Shown here: piece after piece, positions 36,441 through 46,090 of the stretch | Numbering within the stretch: the stretch's first letter is position 1 | Layout of the letters: every line of letters begins with the position of its first letter | The notes under the pieces: model-generated | What the model was told of the DNA's origin: nothing | What the model saw: only the letters and a program-made list of their open reading frames with translations | The model's database searches: none | Assembly (NCBI GenBank): GCA_051453625.1 | Contig: JBOZIK010000001.1 | Location: 179,388,555 to 179,452,554, forward strand | Source of the DNA: Welwitschia mirabilis | Lineage: Eukaryota; Gnetophyta; Gnetopsida; Welwitschiales | Direction of reading: 5' to 3' | Length of the DNA stretch: 64,000 bases | Position numbers and translations under genes: made by a program

Positions 36441-38339
36441 ATGGCATTGTTTTATATGATCAAAATGGCCTCATTAAATTAGATTTATCATTCTAAAAAT
36501 CAATTATTATTATTAATTATACTTAAATATGAAAAAAAATTTATTTATTTTAAATTTTAAAAATTTAAAAAATTAGGAGTAATTCTATTCCAAATAATTT
36601 AGTGGGTAGGGATGGACTCTTGGCCAAGTTATAGAAGAGAGGCATTCAAACTTAGAAATGACGTAGGTTAAAGGCACTAAATGGGATGAGGTAAGCAATG
36701 ACTAAGCACCACATTAGCACTAGTGCAAGACCTAGACTTCTGGCTTCCTCCTAAGCATGTCAGCTAAATTACATGTATGTAGCATTATGATAGGCTATAG
36801 ATGTTAGAAAGCATCACATTTTAAAAAAATCATAAAAATAATTAAAATGCTTTATAAATACCCTTTGGTTTTAGCCATTTGAAAAGTAAAGACTGTGAGC
36901 TGGCTATTAACATCTTGTGTTATTACCATGAAGGGCATTACAAGAGGAGACAATGCCATCCACATCACTCTTGAGCAAAGGGGAAGATGTTATGTTCTTT
37001 AGTGCCTAGAAGAAAACAATAAATGTTGTACTAGCATTGAACCCTTTACTGATCACCCAAATATTCTTATGCGATCTTTTAAATAATATCAGAATCACTC
37101 ATACCTTGATTCTCTTCCCTTATTGACTTTAAAGAAAACTTCTCGTACTGCAAATTTCTCTTCTTGCATCCTACAATCGCTGACACGATTCTCTGATATA
37201 TCCCTAAGACACCATTTTACTTTGATCCTTTTGCTTTAGCCTATGATTTTTGAAGACTTCCTCCTTTTTTTTGTGTCTTTTCTTCTTTCTAGGATGTGGA
37301 GTTCTCCCTTCATGTAGTAAGCGCAACACTTTCTCTCTGCTTGTCCTGTTCATAGTTCACTTCTATCTCAACGATGTCATCCATTCTAATGGATTGCTAA
37401 TGGTACCAATGCAGAAACTAGATGTGCTAGGTCCTGATAGATGCATAAGAGTTGATACAATGCAAGATAAGTTTGGGAATGCTAACCACTAGCTCTGCCT
37501 TGGTTGTCATGTCAGTAAAATAATTAGGATAGTATTAAGATTCTGAGTTTCAACCTACATAATAAGTCCATTTTCGTAGGTGAGTTTTGTTTTAACCTAC
37601 ATAATAAGCCCCTTTTATTAGGTGAGTTTTGTATTATATATAATAAATTTTATTCAACATGATGGCTTGGGCTCTAATGGTTGACAAATGGAATAGAATT
37701 ATGATAGATCAATGGTTTACACCCTTATAATGATGTTTGTGAATTCCTAGGCCATTTTTATAAAATTATTATTTATGGTATTCTATATAGGTAATATAAT
37801 TCTCAGTTAATATTAGCTCCTTCAAATAAATTTTAACATAGAAGTAGAATATCTAATGTTTCTTATTTTCATGAATAAGTTTCAATTATCTAATTAGTTA
37901 TTAAGTCTTGCATGTTTATTAAAATATAGATTTGATGGTAACTATTAGACACACTTAGCTAAAATTTATTACTAGCATCTTAGCAAATAAGCTATTATGT
38001 ATACATCTAAATTTTTTCAACTAACTTAGGTTAACCAATATCCTATCAACTGCATAGACTTATACATGAATAGATGTTACATACAGTAGGACTCATTGGC
38101 TTGGCAGGCTACAGTTACTCAAATTTTACTATGTACTTTATGTAAATAATCTTAAGTGACAATGATGAATTTAATTATGATCAGCTTAAAATTATAAATT
38201 AAATTATAACTAATTGTATACATAGAATTATTTGACTAATTAAATAGCACCTTATGAAAATTCTAGGTTAAATTCTATGAATGAGTTATAAATTGATGAT
38301 TAAAGCTTGTAATTCTTTTCATTCTTAATGGGCCTTACA

Positions 38340-38352
38340 TTTTGGTATTAGA
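38340..38352 (+). promoter_or_regulatory. Primer-binding site, copy 1 (decayed)
   Basis: 'ttttggtattaga' directly after the 5' LTR. The intact form TGGTATCAGAG in the next copy pairs with the 3' end of initiator Met tRNA. Here CAG has become TAG. Confidence 0.75.
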
Positions 38353-38513
38353 TCATAGATTTTTGAGATCATTAAGCATGACTTTTTGGTGAAATTACTA
38401 GACATGATTATTGTTTTAACCATGATTTCTCTTGGCATATCTACTATTTAAGTTGTAAGTTTATCTTAAAAATATTAAATAGTAAATGTGTAGATGATTT
38501 CTACTTAATCAAC

Positions 38514-39451
38514 ATGGCTCTAAGAAAGGTAGTAAACCAATCAACTAAAGTTATAATTATAGTAGATGTAGTTAATAACTTAGTAGGTAAATAGCATGAG
38601 CAAAATAATAGTAGAAAAAATGGTCAATCTTTTAGGAAAATGATGATGTAATTCAAGATAATGAACCTTCAAACCTTCAAGGATATCAATAATGTAGCAA
38701 ATGTAGAAGCACAATTAATTTCCATTAAAAGGAAGTTAAAATTATTCAATTTTACTATAAAATAGAAAGTATTAATAGTAACCCATCAAACTTGTAAAAG
38801 AAGTAACTTTATGATGGGGTGTAGAAAAACTTCAAGCACCACTTCCAACACCTATATATTGGAAAGGAATTCAAGGAAATATTCAGATAAAGGTACATTT
38901 CAAAGTTTTTCTTAAATGCAAAGATCAACAAATTCTATAGTTTTAGACAAGGCTTAATGATGATAGCACAATATGGACATAAATTCATGGAACTCTTAAG
39001 GTATGTTTCTAAGCTAGTAGGAAGTAAAGAGGTAAATGTTTAAGTTATGGCTAGTTTATATCCTATAATGCAAAATCAAGTTAAACTATTCTAACCAAAG
39101 ATCATTGTAAAATCTCTAAAGAAGGTTAGAATCAGGGAAGATTCTAGGGCCTTGAATGAAAACCTTTGAGAGAGAAAAAAATGTCCTCATAATAATAGGA
39201 AGATACAATCATGGAGAAAATTATTCAACTAAAATATTGGTATGTTTAGATAAAGAGCTAGAGTAAATATGGATGTAGTCAATACCAAAACAACATTTCA
39301 ACCATAAGGAAGAACATAGATACAACCAACTAGAGGAAGAGGTAGATTTGTAAGACCACCAATGAATAACCAGCCTAATTATATCAAGAGCATGAATTGC
39401 TTTCTTTGTTAAGAACCTCATTATATCAAGGATTACTCTAAAAAGAAGAAC
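38514..39451 (+). pseudogene. Decayed Ty3/gypsy gag, copy 1
   Basis: It starts MALRKVVNQSTKVIIIVDVV at 38514 and carries stops throughout. The zinc knuckle at 39398-39436 reads CFLC, stop, EPHYIKDY. Both first Cys and the His are kept, the stop TAA (39410-39412) is one transition from CAA, and the last Cys is Tyr (TAC). A gap truncates it. Parallel copies lie at 39801-40740 and 41845-42300. Confidence 0.65.
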
Positions 39452-39551
39452 NNNNNNNNNNNNNNNNNNNNNNNNNNNNNNNNNNNNNNNNNNNNNNNNN
39501 NNNNNNNNNNNNNNNNNNNNNNNNNNNNNNNNNNNNNNNNNNNNNNNNNNN
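39452..39551. other. Assembly gap, 100 N
   Basis: After the gap the sequence jumps back to the last 108 bp of an LTR (paralogue of 38232). Confidence 0.99.
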
Positions 39552-39659
39552 TTGACTAATTAAATAGCACCTTATGAAAATTCTAGGTTAAATTCTATGA
39601 ATGAGTTATAAATTGATGATTAAAGCTTTCAATTCTTTTTAATCTTAATGGGCCTTACA
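39552..39659 (+). repeat. 3' end of another LTR copy
   Basis: Matches 38232-38339, ends CCTTACA, and is followed by a primer-binding site. Confidence 0.85.
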
Positions 39660-39673
39660 TTTTGGTATCAGAG
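39660..39673 (+). promoter_or_regulatory. Primer-binding site, initiator Met tRNA type
   Basis: 'ttttggtatcagag' directly after the LTR end. It is the standard plant LTR-element site and the best kept in the window. Confidence 0.85.
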
Positions 39674-39800
39674 AATAGATTTTTGAGATCATTAAGCATG
39701 ACTTTTTGGTGAAATTACAATACATGATTATTGTTTTAACCATGATTTCTCTTGAAAATCTTAAATAGTAATATGTGTAGTTTATTTCTACATGATCAAC

Positions 39801-40740
39801 ATGGCTCTAAGAAAGGTATTAAACCAACCAACTAAAGTTATAACTCTAGTAGATGTAGTTAATAACTTAGTAGGTAAATGTTCTGAGAAAAATAAGAGTA
39901 GGAAAAATGGTGAATCTCTTAGGAAAATGATGATGTAATTCAAGATAATAAACCTTCAAACCTTCAAGGGTATCAATAATGTAGCAAATCTAGAAGCATG
40001 ATTAATTTCCATTAAAATGAAGTTGAAATTATTCAATTTTACTACAAAATAGAAAGTGTTACTAGTAGCTCATCAAACTTGTAAAAGAAGCAACTTTATG
40101 GTGGGGTGTAGAAAAACTTCAAGCACCACTTCCAACACCTATATATTAGGAGAGATTTCAAGACTGATTTAGAGAAAGGTACATTTTAAAGTTTTTATTG
40201 AATACAAAGATCAACAAATTCTATAGTCTTAGACAAGGCTTTAACAATAGCACAATATGAGCATAAATTCATGGAACTCTTAAGGTATGTTCCCAAGCTA
40301 GTACAAAGTAGAGAGGTAAATGTTTAAAGATTTATGGCTAGTTTATATCCTATAATGAAAAATCAAATCAAACTATTTTAATTAAAGGCCATTGTAAAAT
40401 ATTTAGAAAAGGTTAGAATCAGTGAAAAATCTAAGGCCTTGAATGAAAAACTTAGAGAGAGAAAAAAATTGCCTTACAATAATAAGAAGATACAACCATG
40501 GAGATAATTGTTGAACTAAAATATAGGTATGTTCAGATGAAGAGCTAGAGTGAACATGGCTGTATTCAATACTAAAACAACATTTCAACCATAGGTAAGA
40601 ACATAGATACAACCAACTAGAGGAAGAGGTAGATTTTCAAGACCACCAATGAATAATCAGACTAATGATCTCATAAGCATGAATTTCATTCTTTGTTAAG
40701 GACCTCCTTATATCAAGGATTACTCTAAAAAGAAGAATTA
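39801..40740 (+). pseudogene. Decayed Ty3/gypsy gag, copy 2
   Basis: It starts ATGGCTCTAAGAAAGG at 39801, paralogous to copy 1. The zinc-knuckle slot near 40684-40726 is more damaged, with the first Cys read as Phe and a TAA as in copy 1. It leads into the protease at 40814. The shared TAA indicates a lesion older than the duplication. Confidence 0.6.
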
Positions 40741-40813
40741 AAAATCAACTTCCTTAAATGTTAGCAAGCTATATGCCTCAATCTCCAAGAAAGGCATCCA
40801 ACTAAAAGTAATT

Positions 40814-41071
40814 TTGCAAACTATAGGTACCCTGCTAAATTTTCCTATGAAAATTTTATTAAATATAGGTGCATCTGATTCCTTCATTTCATATGTGATA
40901 GCTAGAAAAGTGTTCTCAGAATTTATGAATATTAAATTAATAATAGAACTCCTAGATGGTAATCAAATCAAAACAATTGATGAAACTATTTTATGCACAT
41001 TAATTACTGATCTATATGAATTCAAAATACATATATTATTTTTGGAGTTAGGCCTTTTTAACATTATTTAG
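40814..41071 (+). pseudogene. Ty3/gypsy aspartic protease, copy 1, catalytic Asp lost
   Basis: The open stretch contains ILLNIGASDSFISYVIARKV, the retroelement protease core. The family has Asp-Thr/Ser-Gly-Ala-Ser here; this copy has Asn-Ile-Gly-Ala-Ser, because GAT became AAT (40862-40864). That single G-to-A change removes the catalytic Asp. The rest (IIELLDGNQIKTIDET, then FKIHILFLELGLFNII) is well kept. Downstream the frame breaks before RT. Confidence 0.7.
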
Positions 41072-41478
41072 GAATGAACTAGTTGCGAGAAAATAAAGCT
41101 TAGATAGATTAATATCCTAGGAGAGTCATAGTATTAGATTCAAAAGAAGAAATAGTGAATTTTCCAATCTTGTTAGGACCAATATCAAAAAAACTAATTA
41201 TGCATAAATAGATGAAAAGGGAAGCCAGGCATGGACAAGTATTTGGAATTATTAAATTTTATCATCCTCCTTAAAATAAGTGAAACTTATTAAGTATTTT
41301 AGCAATGTAAGAATATCTAGATGTCTTTTCAAATGAGTTATCTAGATGTCCTTCAAAAAGCATAGCAGACTTTAAAATAACCTTTAACAAAGAGTAGAAT
41401 GAATTTCAAGGTTTCTTATAGAATCATTTCCATGAAATTAGTAGATCTAAAAAATTAACTGATATCACCTTGGATAAA

Positions 41479-41744
41479 GGTTGATTAGACCAAGTATTTT
41501 ATCCTAGGATGCACTAGTTTTATTTGTTAAAAAGAATGATGGAGGGTTAAGGTTGTGCATGGATTACAGAATGTTAAATAGGGTGACAACTAAAAATAGC
41601 TATTCTTTTCCTAGGATAGAAGATTTATTCAATCAATTAAAGTTTGCTAAATTCTTCTTAATGATTGATTTCAAATTAGGTTATCAGCAACTTAAAATTA
41701 AGGAAAAAGATATATGCAAAATAATATTTTGTACTAGGTATGGC
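41479..41744 (+). pseudogene. Ty3/gypsy reverse transcriptase N-part, copy 1
   Basis: From about 41502 the frame reads [20 protein letters not shown], then [20 protein letters not shown], then [20 protein letters not shown], i.e. RT fingers and palm up to the first catalytic Asp region (MIDF). TAG at 41505-41507 stands where the family has Trp (TGG). The copy stops at the gap just after CTRYG, before the FIDD motif. Confidence 0.8.
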
Positions 41745-41844
41745 NNNNNNNNNNNNNNNNNNNNNNNNNNNNNNNNNNNNNNNNNNNNNNNNNNNNNNNN
41801 NNNNNNNNNNNNNNNNNNNNNNNNNNNNNNNNNNNNNNNNNNNN
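41745..41844. other. Assembly gap, 100 N
   Basis: After the gap the sequence jumps back from RT to gag. Confidence 0.99.
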
Positions 41845-42300
41845 GGAATTAAAGAGGTAAATATTTAAAGATTTTGGATGGTTTATATTCCAAAATGCAA
41901 AATCAAGTCAAACTATTTTAATCAAAGACCATGAGAAGCTCTAGAAAAGGCTAGAATCAGTGAAGAATCTACAAGCTTGAATGAAAACCTTGGAGAAAAA
42001 AAAAATGACCTCACAATAATAGGAAGATACAACCATGGAGAAAATTGTTCAACTAAAATATAGGTATGTTCAAATGAAGAGCTAGAGTGAATATGGTTGT
42101 AGTCAATACCAGAACAACATTTCAACCATAGGAAATAACACAAATACAGCCAACTAGAGGAAGAGGTAGATTTGCAAGACCACTAATGAATAATCAGCAT
42201 AATGATCTCAAGAGCATGAAGTATTTTCTTTGTTAAGGACCTCATTAAAGGATTACTCTAAAAAGAAGAATTAAGAATCAACTTCATTAGATGTTAGCAA
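41845..42300 (+). pseudogene. Decayed Ty3/gypsy gag C-part, copy 3
   Basis: Parallels 39013-39451 and 40303-40740, including the spacer rich in 'aactagaggaagaggtag' before the knuckle slot. The knuckle is partly deleted. Confidence 0.6.
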
Positions 42301-42339
42301 GCTGTATGCCTCGGTCTCCAAGAAAGGCACCCAACTAGA

Positions 42340-42605
42340 AGTAGTTTTGCAAACTATAGGTACCTTGCTAAATTTTCCTATGAAAATTTTATTAAATCCA
42401 TGTGCATCTAATTCCTTCATTTGATATGTGATAGCTAGAAAAGTGTTCTCAGGATTTATGAATATTAATTAATTAATAGTAGAACTCCCAGATGGTAATC
42501 AAATCAAAACAATTCATGAAACTCTTTTGTGCACATTAATTACTAATAAACATGAATTTAAAATACAATTATTAGTTTTGGAGTTAGGCTTTTTTAACAT
42601 TTTTT
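42340..42605 (+). pseudogene. Ty3/gypsy aspartic protease, copy 2
   Basis: Paralogue of 40814-41071. The active-site stretch reads KILLNPCASNSFI: the Asp is again Asn (AAT, 42395-42397), and the neighbouring Gly is Cys (GGT to TGT). The shared Asn suggests that the loss of catalysis predates the duplication. Confidence 0.65.
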
Positions 42606-42989
42606 AGGAGTGAACTATTTGTAAGAAAATAAATCTTAGATAGATTGCTATCCTAGGAGAGTCACAGTATTAGATTCGAAAGGAGAAATAGTGAATTTTC
42701 CAATCTTGTTAGGACCAGTATCAAAAAAACTAATTATGCATAAATAGATGAAAAGGGAAGTCAGGCATGGACAAGTATTTGGAATTATTAAATTTTATCA
42801 TCCTCCTCACAATAAGTCAAACTTATTAAGTATTCTAGTACTACAAGAATATTTAGATATCTTTCCAAATGAGTTACCTAGACATCCTCCAAAAAGAGCA
42901 AGAGATTTTGAAATACCCTTAAACAAAAAGCAGAATGAATTTCAAGGGCATCTTACAGAATGATTTCCATGAAATTAGCAAAACTAAAA

Positions 42990-44130
42990 ACTTAGCTAAT
43001 AGCACTCCTGGATAAAGGTTGATTAGACCAAGTATTTCATCTTAGGGTGTGCCAGTATTATTTATTAAAAATAAGGATGAAGGATTAAGCTTATGAATGG
43101 ATTATAAAATGTTAAATAGAGTGAAAATTAAAACTAGTTTTATTTAGCCCAAGATAAAAGAGTTATTCAATCAATTAAGGTTTGCTAAGTTCTTCTCAAA
43201 AATTGATCTTAAATTAGGATATCATCAACTTATAATTAAAGAAGAAGATATTTGCAAAATAAAATTTCATACTAGGTATGAATTTACCAAAAATAATACG
43301 GTTGCCACGAGAACATACTAACTGAGCAATTTATTAATAGCCCTACGTATGTGGGCAAAAGGAAAGGGGGGTAACGTATGATATGCGATGTGGTCAATCA
43401 TTGTTCTGTTCTTTCTATATGGTTGTTTCCCATTTTCCGGTGCATGGATGTGCACGAACCGATGGCACAAGGTTTTTTTTCAAAAAAGAAAAATCTTTCA
43501 GTGGAGTGAATCCCTCTTAGTGTGAAGAAGACAACATCACATCATATAGGCAAGCACAATGTTACTGGGTGCTGGCATGGGATATTATTACTTTGGCATG
43601 GTGAGCTATCTATGTATATGTGGGATGGTTCAGGTGGACCCCCACACTCATATATAACTGTTGTTCGGGGTTACTGATGTCAACGCTGCGAATGATCTAG
43701 ATGATAACTAATAGGTACCGATTAATGGCGATTTAGTAGATCAGCTGCTAAAAAAGCACAGTGTCATTATGTAAATTACAAATGGCAGGGTGGAATCCTT
43801 TGAATTCTAACAAAAAAATGAAATAGAATACTTTGAAGAAATTTTTCATTATGAATTTCAAGTACTATCATTTGGACCTACCAATGCACCAGCTGCATTA
43901 TGGCTATTATGAATAACATCTTTTGAGCATACCTAGATGAGTTTGTAATGGTGTTTATTGATGATTTTTTGATGTATTTATCAACTAAAGAGAAGCTTAA
44001 GAAGCATCTATGAATAGTTTTGAATACATTGAGAAGAAATCAATTCTATTCCAACCCTAAAAAGTGTGAATTTTAGTTGTCTAAGATCAAATTATTAGGA
44101 CATGTAATTTTAGAAGAATGAATTAGTGCA
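42990..44130 (+). pseudogene. Ty3/gypsy reverse transcriptase, copy 2, split by insert
   Basis: RT resumes near 42995 with the shared one-base deletion in 'aaaggttgattagacc'. It runs through KIDLKLGYHQL to 43280, is interrupted by a 566-bp insert, and continues at 43847 with HYEFQVLSFGPTNAP. The catalytic motif VFIDDFL is at 43951-43971. The FIDD motif survives only in this copy. Several stops rule out function. Confidence 0.75.
43281..43846. other. Foreign-looking 566-bp insert in RT, CpG-containing
   Basis: The insert lies between 'actaggtatg' and 'cattatgaattt', which are adjacent apart from two bases in the other copies. Its core (about 43290-43795) has visibly higher GC and many CpG (tacgtatg, ccggtgc, cacgaaccgatgg, caacgctgcg), unlike every retroelement around it. 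It shows no terminal inverted repeats, no LTR ends, no clear target duplication and no long frame. 'atgaattt' occurs at both junctions as possible microhomology. Organellar DNA (mitochondrial or plastid) is one candidate origin, but I could not identify a gene. Confidence 0.6.
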
Positions 44131-44151
44131 GATGATGATAAAGTTCAGGCA

Positions 44152-44745
44152 GTGGTAGATTGGCCTAATCCAAGATTAGTAACAAAAGTAAGAAGCTTTC
44201 TTGATTTAGTTAGATATTATCAAAGATTTATTCCAAAATTTTTGAAGATTACCGTTCCTCTCACATCCTTGTTGAGGAAATATAATCCCTTTAATTGGAG
44301 AACATGTTGTAATGAAGCACTTCAAAAATTAAAAGAGGCACTTATACCTACAACTATTTTAAATATGACAAAACTAAGAATAACATATACAGTCTATACT
44401 GATGCTTCTAGAGAAGGATTAACAATAGTATTAATGCAAGAAGGAAGAGTTATTGCTTATGCATCAAGACAACTAAATAATCATGAAAAGAACTATCTAA
44501 TGTAGATTTCAAACTAGCTGTTGTAATTCACGTGCTTAAAATTTGGAGACATTACCTGCATGAAGAAAAAGTTGAAATCTAGATAGATCACAAAATCCTT
44601 AAATATATTGATACTTAACTCAACTTAAATATGAGGCAAAGGAGATGGATAGAGTTTCTACAAGATTATGATTTGATAATAAACTATCATGAAGAGAAGG
44701 CCAATGTTGTAGCTAATGCATTAAGCAAGATAAGACATAATGTTA
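44152..44745 (+). pseudogene. Ty3/gypsy RNase H region, copy 2
   Basis: The frame from 44152 reads [20 protein letters not shown] (RT connection), then [20 protein letters not shown] (RNase H, with the first catalytic Asp in TDAS), then [16 protein letters not shown] one-base loss after 'ctaatg' shifts the frame. Beyond it come the remnants of the [17 protein letters not shown] and NALSK motifs. The same one-base loss is present in copy 3 near 46910. Confidence 0.8.
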
Positions 44746-44899
44746 ATTGCTAAAGTATACAAAAGATCTACATGAAATGATTTTTGATTTATAACAAAAT
44801 TATCATGTATGTAGAAAGGTGAAATAAGAAGAGATTGAAGGATTTGCAGTTTCTGCCAATGAGCTTGTTACTTTTCATGATAAAATTGTAGTACCTAAT

Positions 44900-45835
44900 G
44901 GAGACCAGGTGAAGCAAATCATCTTTAAGAAATTCTATGGAACACGATATGCAATTCATCCAAGAGTTAATAAGATGTATAAAGATATCAAATAACACTT
45001 TTTGTGGCTAGGAATGAAATCTAAAGTTACTAACTTTATGGTAAAATGTATGACTTGCTAATTAGTTAAGCTTGAACATTAAAATCCAGCTAGAGTTTTG
45101 TACCCTTATGATATTCCAAAGTGAAAATGGGAAGTAGTCAGTATGGATCTCATTACAAGTTTACTGAAGTCAAGGGAAGTTTATGATTCCATTTTCATAG
45201 TCATTGACCTCTTAACCAAGAGTGCACATTTCTATCTAGTGAAAATAATAGATTCAGCTGAAACAATTGCAAAGGATTATGTGAGAAATATAGACAAATT
45301 ACATGGAGTGCCAAAAAGGATTATTTCAAATAAAGACAATAAGTTTACCCCTAGATTTTGGACTTCATTTCATAAAGAATTGGGGACTAACTTAAATTTG
45401 AGTACAACTTTTCATCCTTAAATGGATGGCCAAACAGAAAGAATGAATTAAATCTTGGAAGACTTGCTAAAATTGGTGATTTTGGATTTTGGAGGAACTT
45501 GGATGGCTCATTTACCAGTAGTAGAATTTACCTATAACAATAGGTATCAAAAATCAATAAGATGTGTACCATTTAAAGCATTATATTTTAGGAAATGCAG
45601 AACACCTGTAACATGGTTTGATGTGGTTGATAAGAGATTGTTGATGGTTTCATCCACTTAAGACCTAGAAGAGAAAGTAAGATTAATTAGGAACAGGTTG
45701 AAGATGATAAAGGATTGACAAGCTAAGTATGCGGATCGCCAGAGGAGACATATAGAATTTCAAGAAGGAGACCATGTTTACCTTAAATGCTCACCTTTCA
45801 AAGGCATCTTTAGGTTTATAAAAAGGGAAAACAGA
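44900..45835 (+). pseudogene. Ty3/gypsy integrase, copy 2
   Basis: It contains the zinc-binding end (MVKCMTC), the core start MDLITSLLKSREVYDSIFIV, ISNKDNKFTPRFWTSFHKEL, and FHP followed by MDGQTERMN, matching the D,D,35E layout of the family. Four in-frame TAA codons at 45059, 45080, 45419 and 45449 sit exactly where Gln (CAA) is expected. The C-terminal part (ADRQRRHIEFQEGDHVYLK) runs to within a few bases of the next LTR, so a chromodomain is absent. Confidence 0.8.
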
Positions 45836-45837
45836 AT

Positions 45838-45990
45838 TGTAATTTCTGTGACCTTGAAAAATACATTAAGATTTGGATTATGTATGTCCTTTTTTTATTA
45901 TTATTTTTAAATAAAATGTGGAGACAAATAATTTAACTTATGCCTCACTTGTAAATTTTATTGGAATTTCATAGTTTCATTATGAAGTAT
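45838..45990 (+). repeat. Start of a 3' LTR, cut by gap
   Basis: TGTAATTTCTGTGACC at 45838 matches 33780 and 48232. A purine-rich 'aaaaagggaaaacag' just before it could be the polypurine tract. Confidence 0.85.
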
Positions 45991-46090
45991 NNNNNNNNNN
46001 NNNNNNNNNNNNNNNNNNNNNNNNNNNNNNNNNNNNNNNNNNNNNNNNNNNNNNNNNNNNNNNNNNNNNNNNNNNNNNNNNNNNNNNNNN
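45991..46090. other. Assembly gap, 100 N
   Basis: After the gap the sequence jumps back from LTR to RT (paralogue of 42995). Confidence 0.99.

Larger units (their letters stand above)
34367..37285. other. 2.9-kb segment present only in the 5' LTR
   Basis: The 3' LTR goes straight from 'aaacctcg' to 'ctcctttctggcatg', while the 5' LTR has about 2.9 kb here, including a TA microsatellite, a 54-bp tandem/inverted repeat and a 380-bp tandem array. Insertion is simplest, but no terminal repeat or target duplication was seen. Deletion from the 3' LTR is the alternative. Confidence 0.6.
33780..38339 (+). repeat. 5' LTR of the Ty3/gypsy cluster, enlarged
   Basis: It starts TGTTAATTTTGTGACC at 33780 and ends CCTTACA at 38339, giving TG...CA ends. 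It matches the 3' LTR (48232-49766) at both ends: 33780-34366 matches its first part and about 37286-38339 its last part. The extra 2.9 kb between them is absent from the 3' LTR. A primer-binding site follows directly. Flanks of the pair show no target-site duplication (TGAAT against ATAAG). Confidence 0.75.

Noticed and set aside
37250-37492. 80-codon frame beginning MKTSSFFLCLFFFLGCGVLP
   Set aside because: It resembles a secreted peptide but lies in the LTR. The matching part of the 3' LTR (48808-48999) is not open in the same frame.
43281-43846. Specific mitochondrial gene assignment for the insert
   Set aside because: The composition fits organelle DNA, but no gene could be read from it, so only the possibility is stated.
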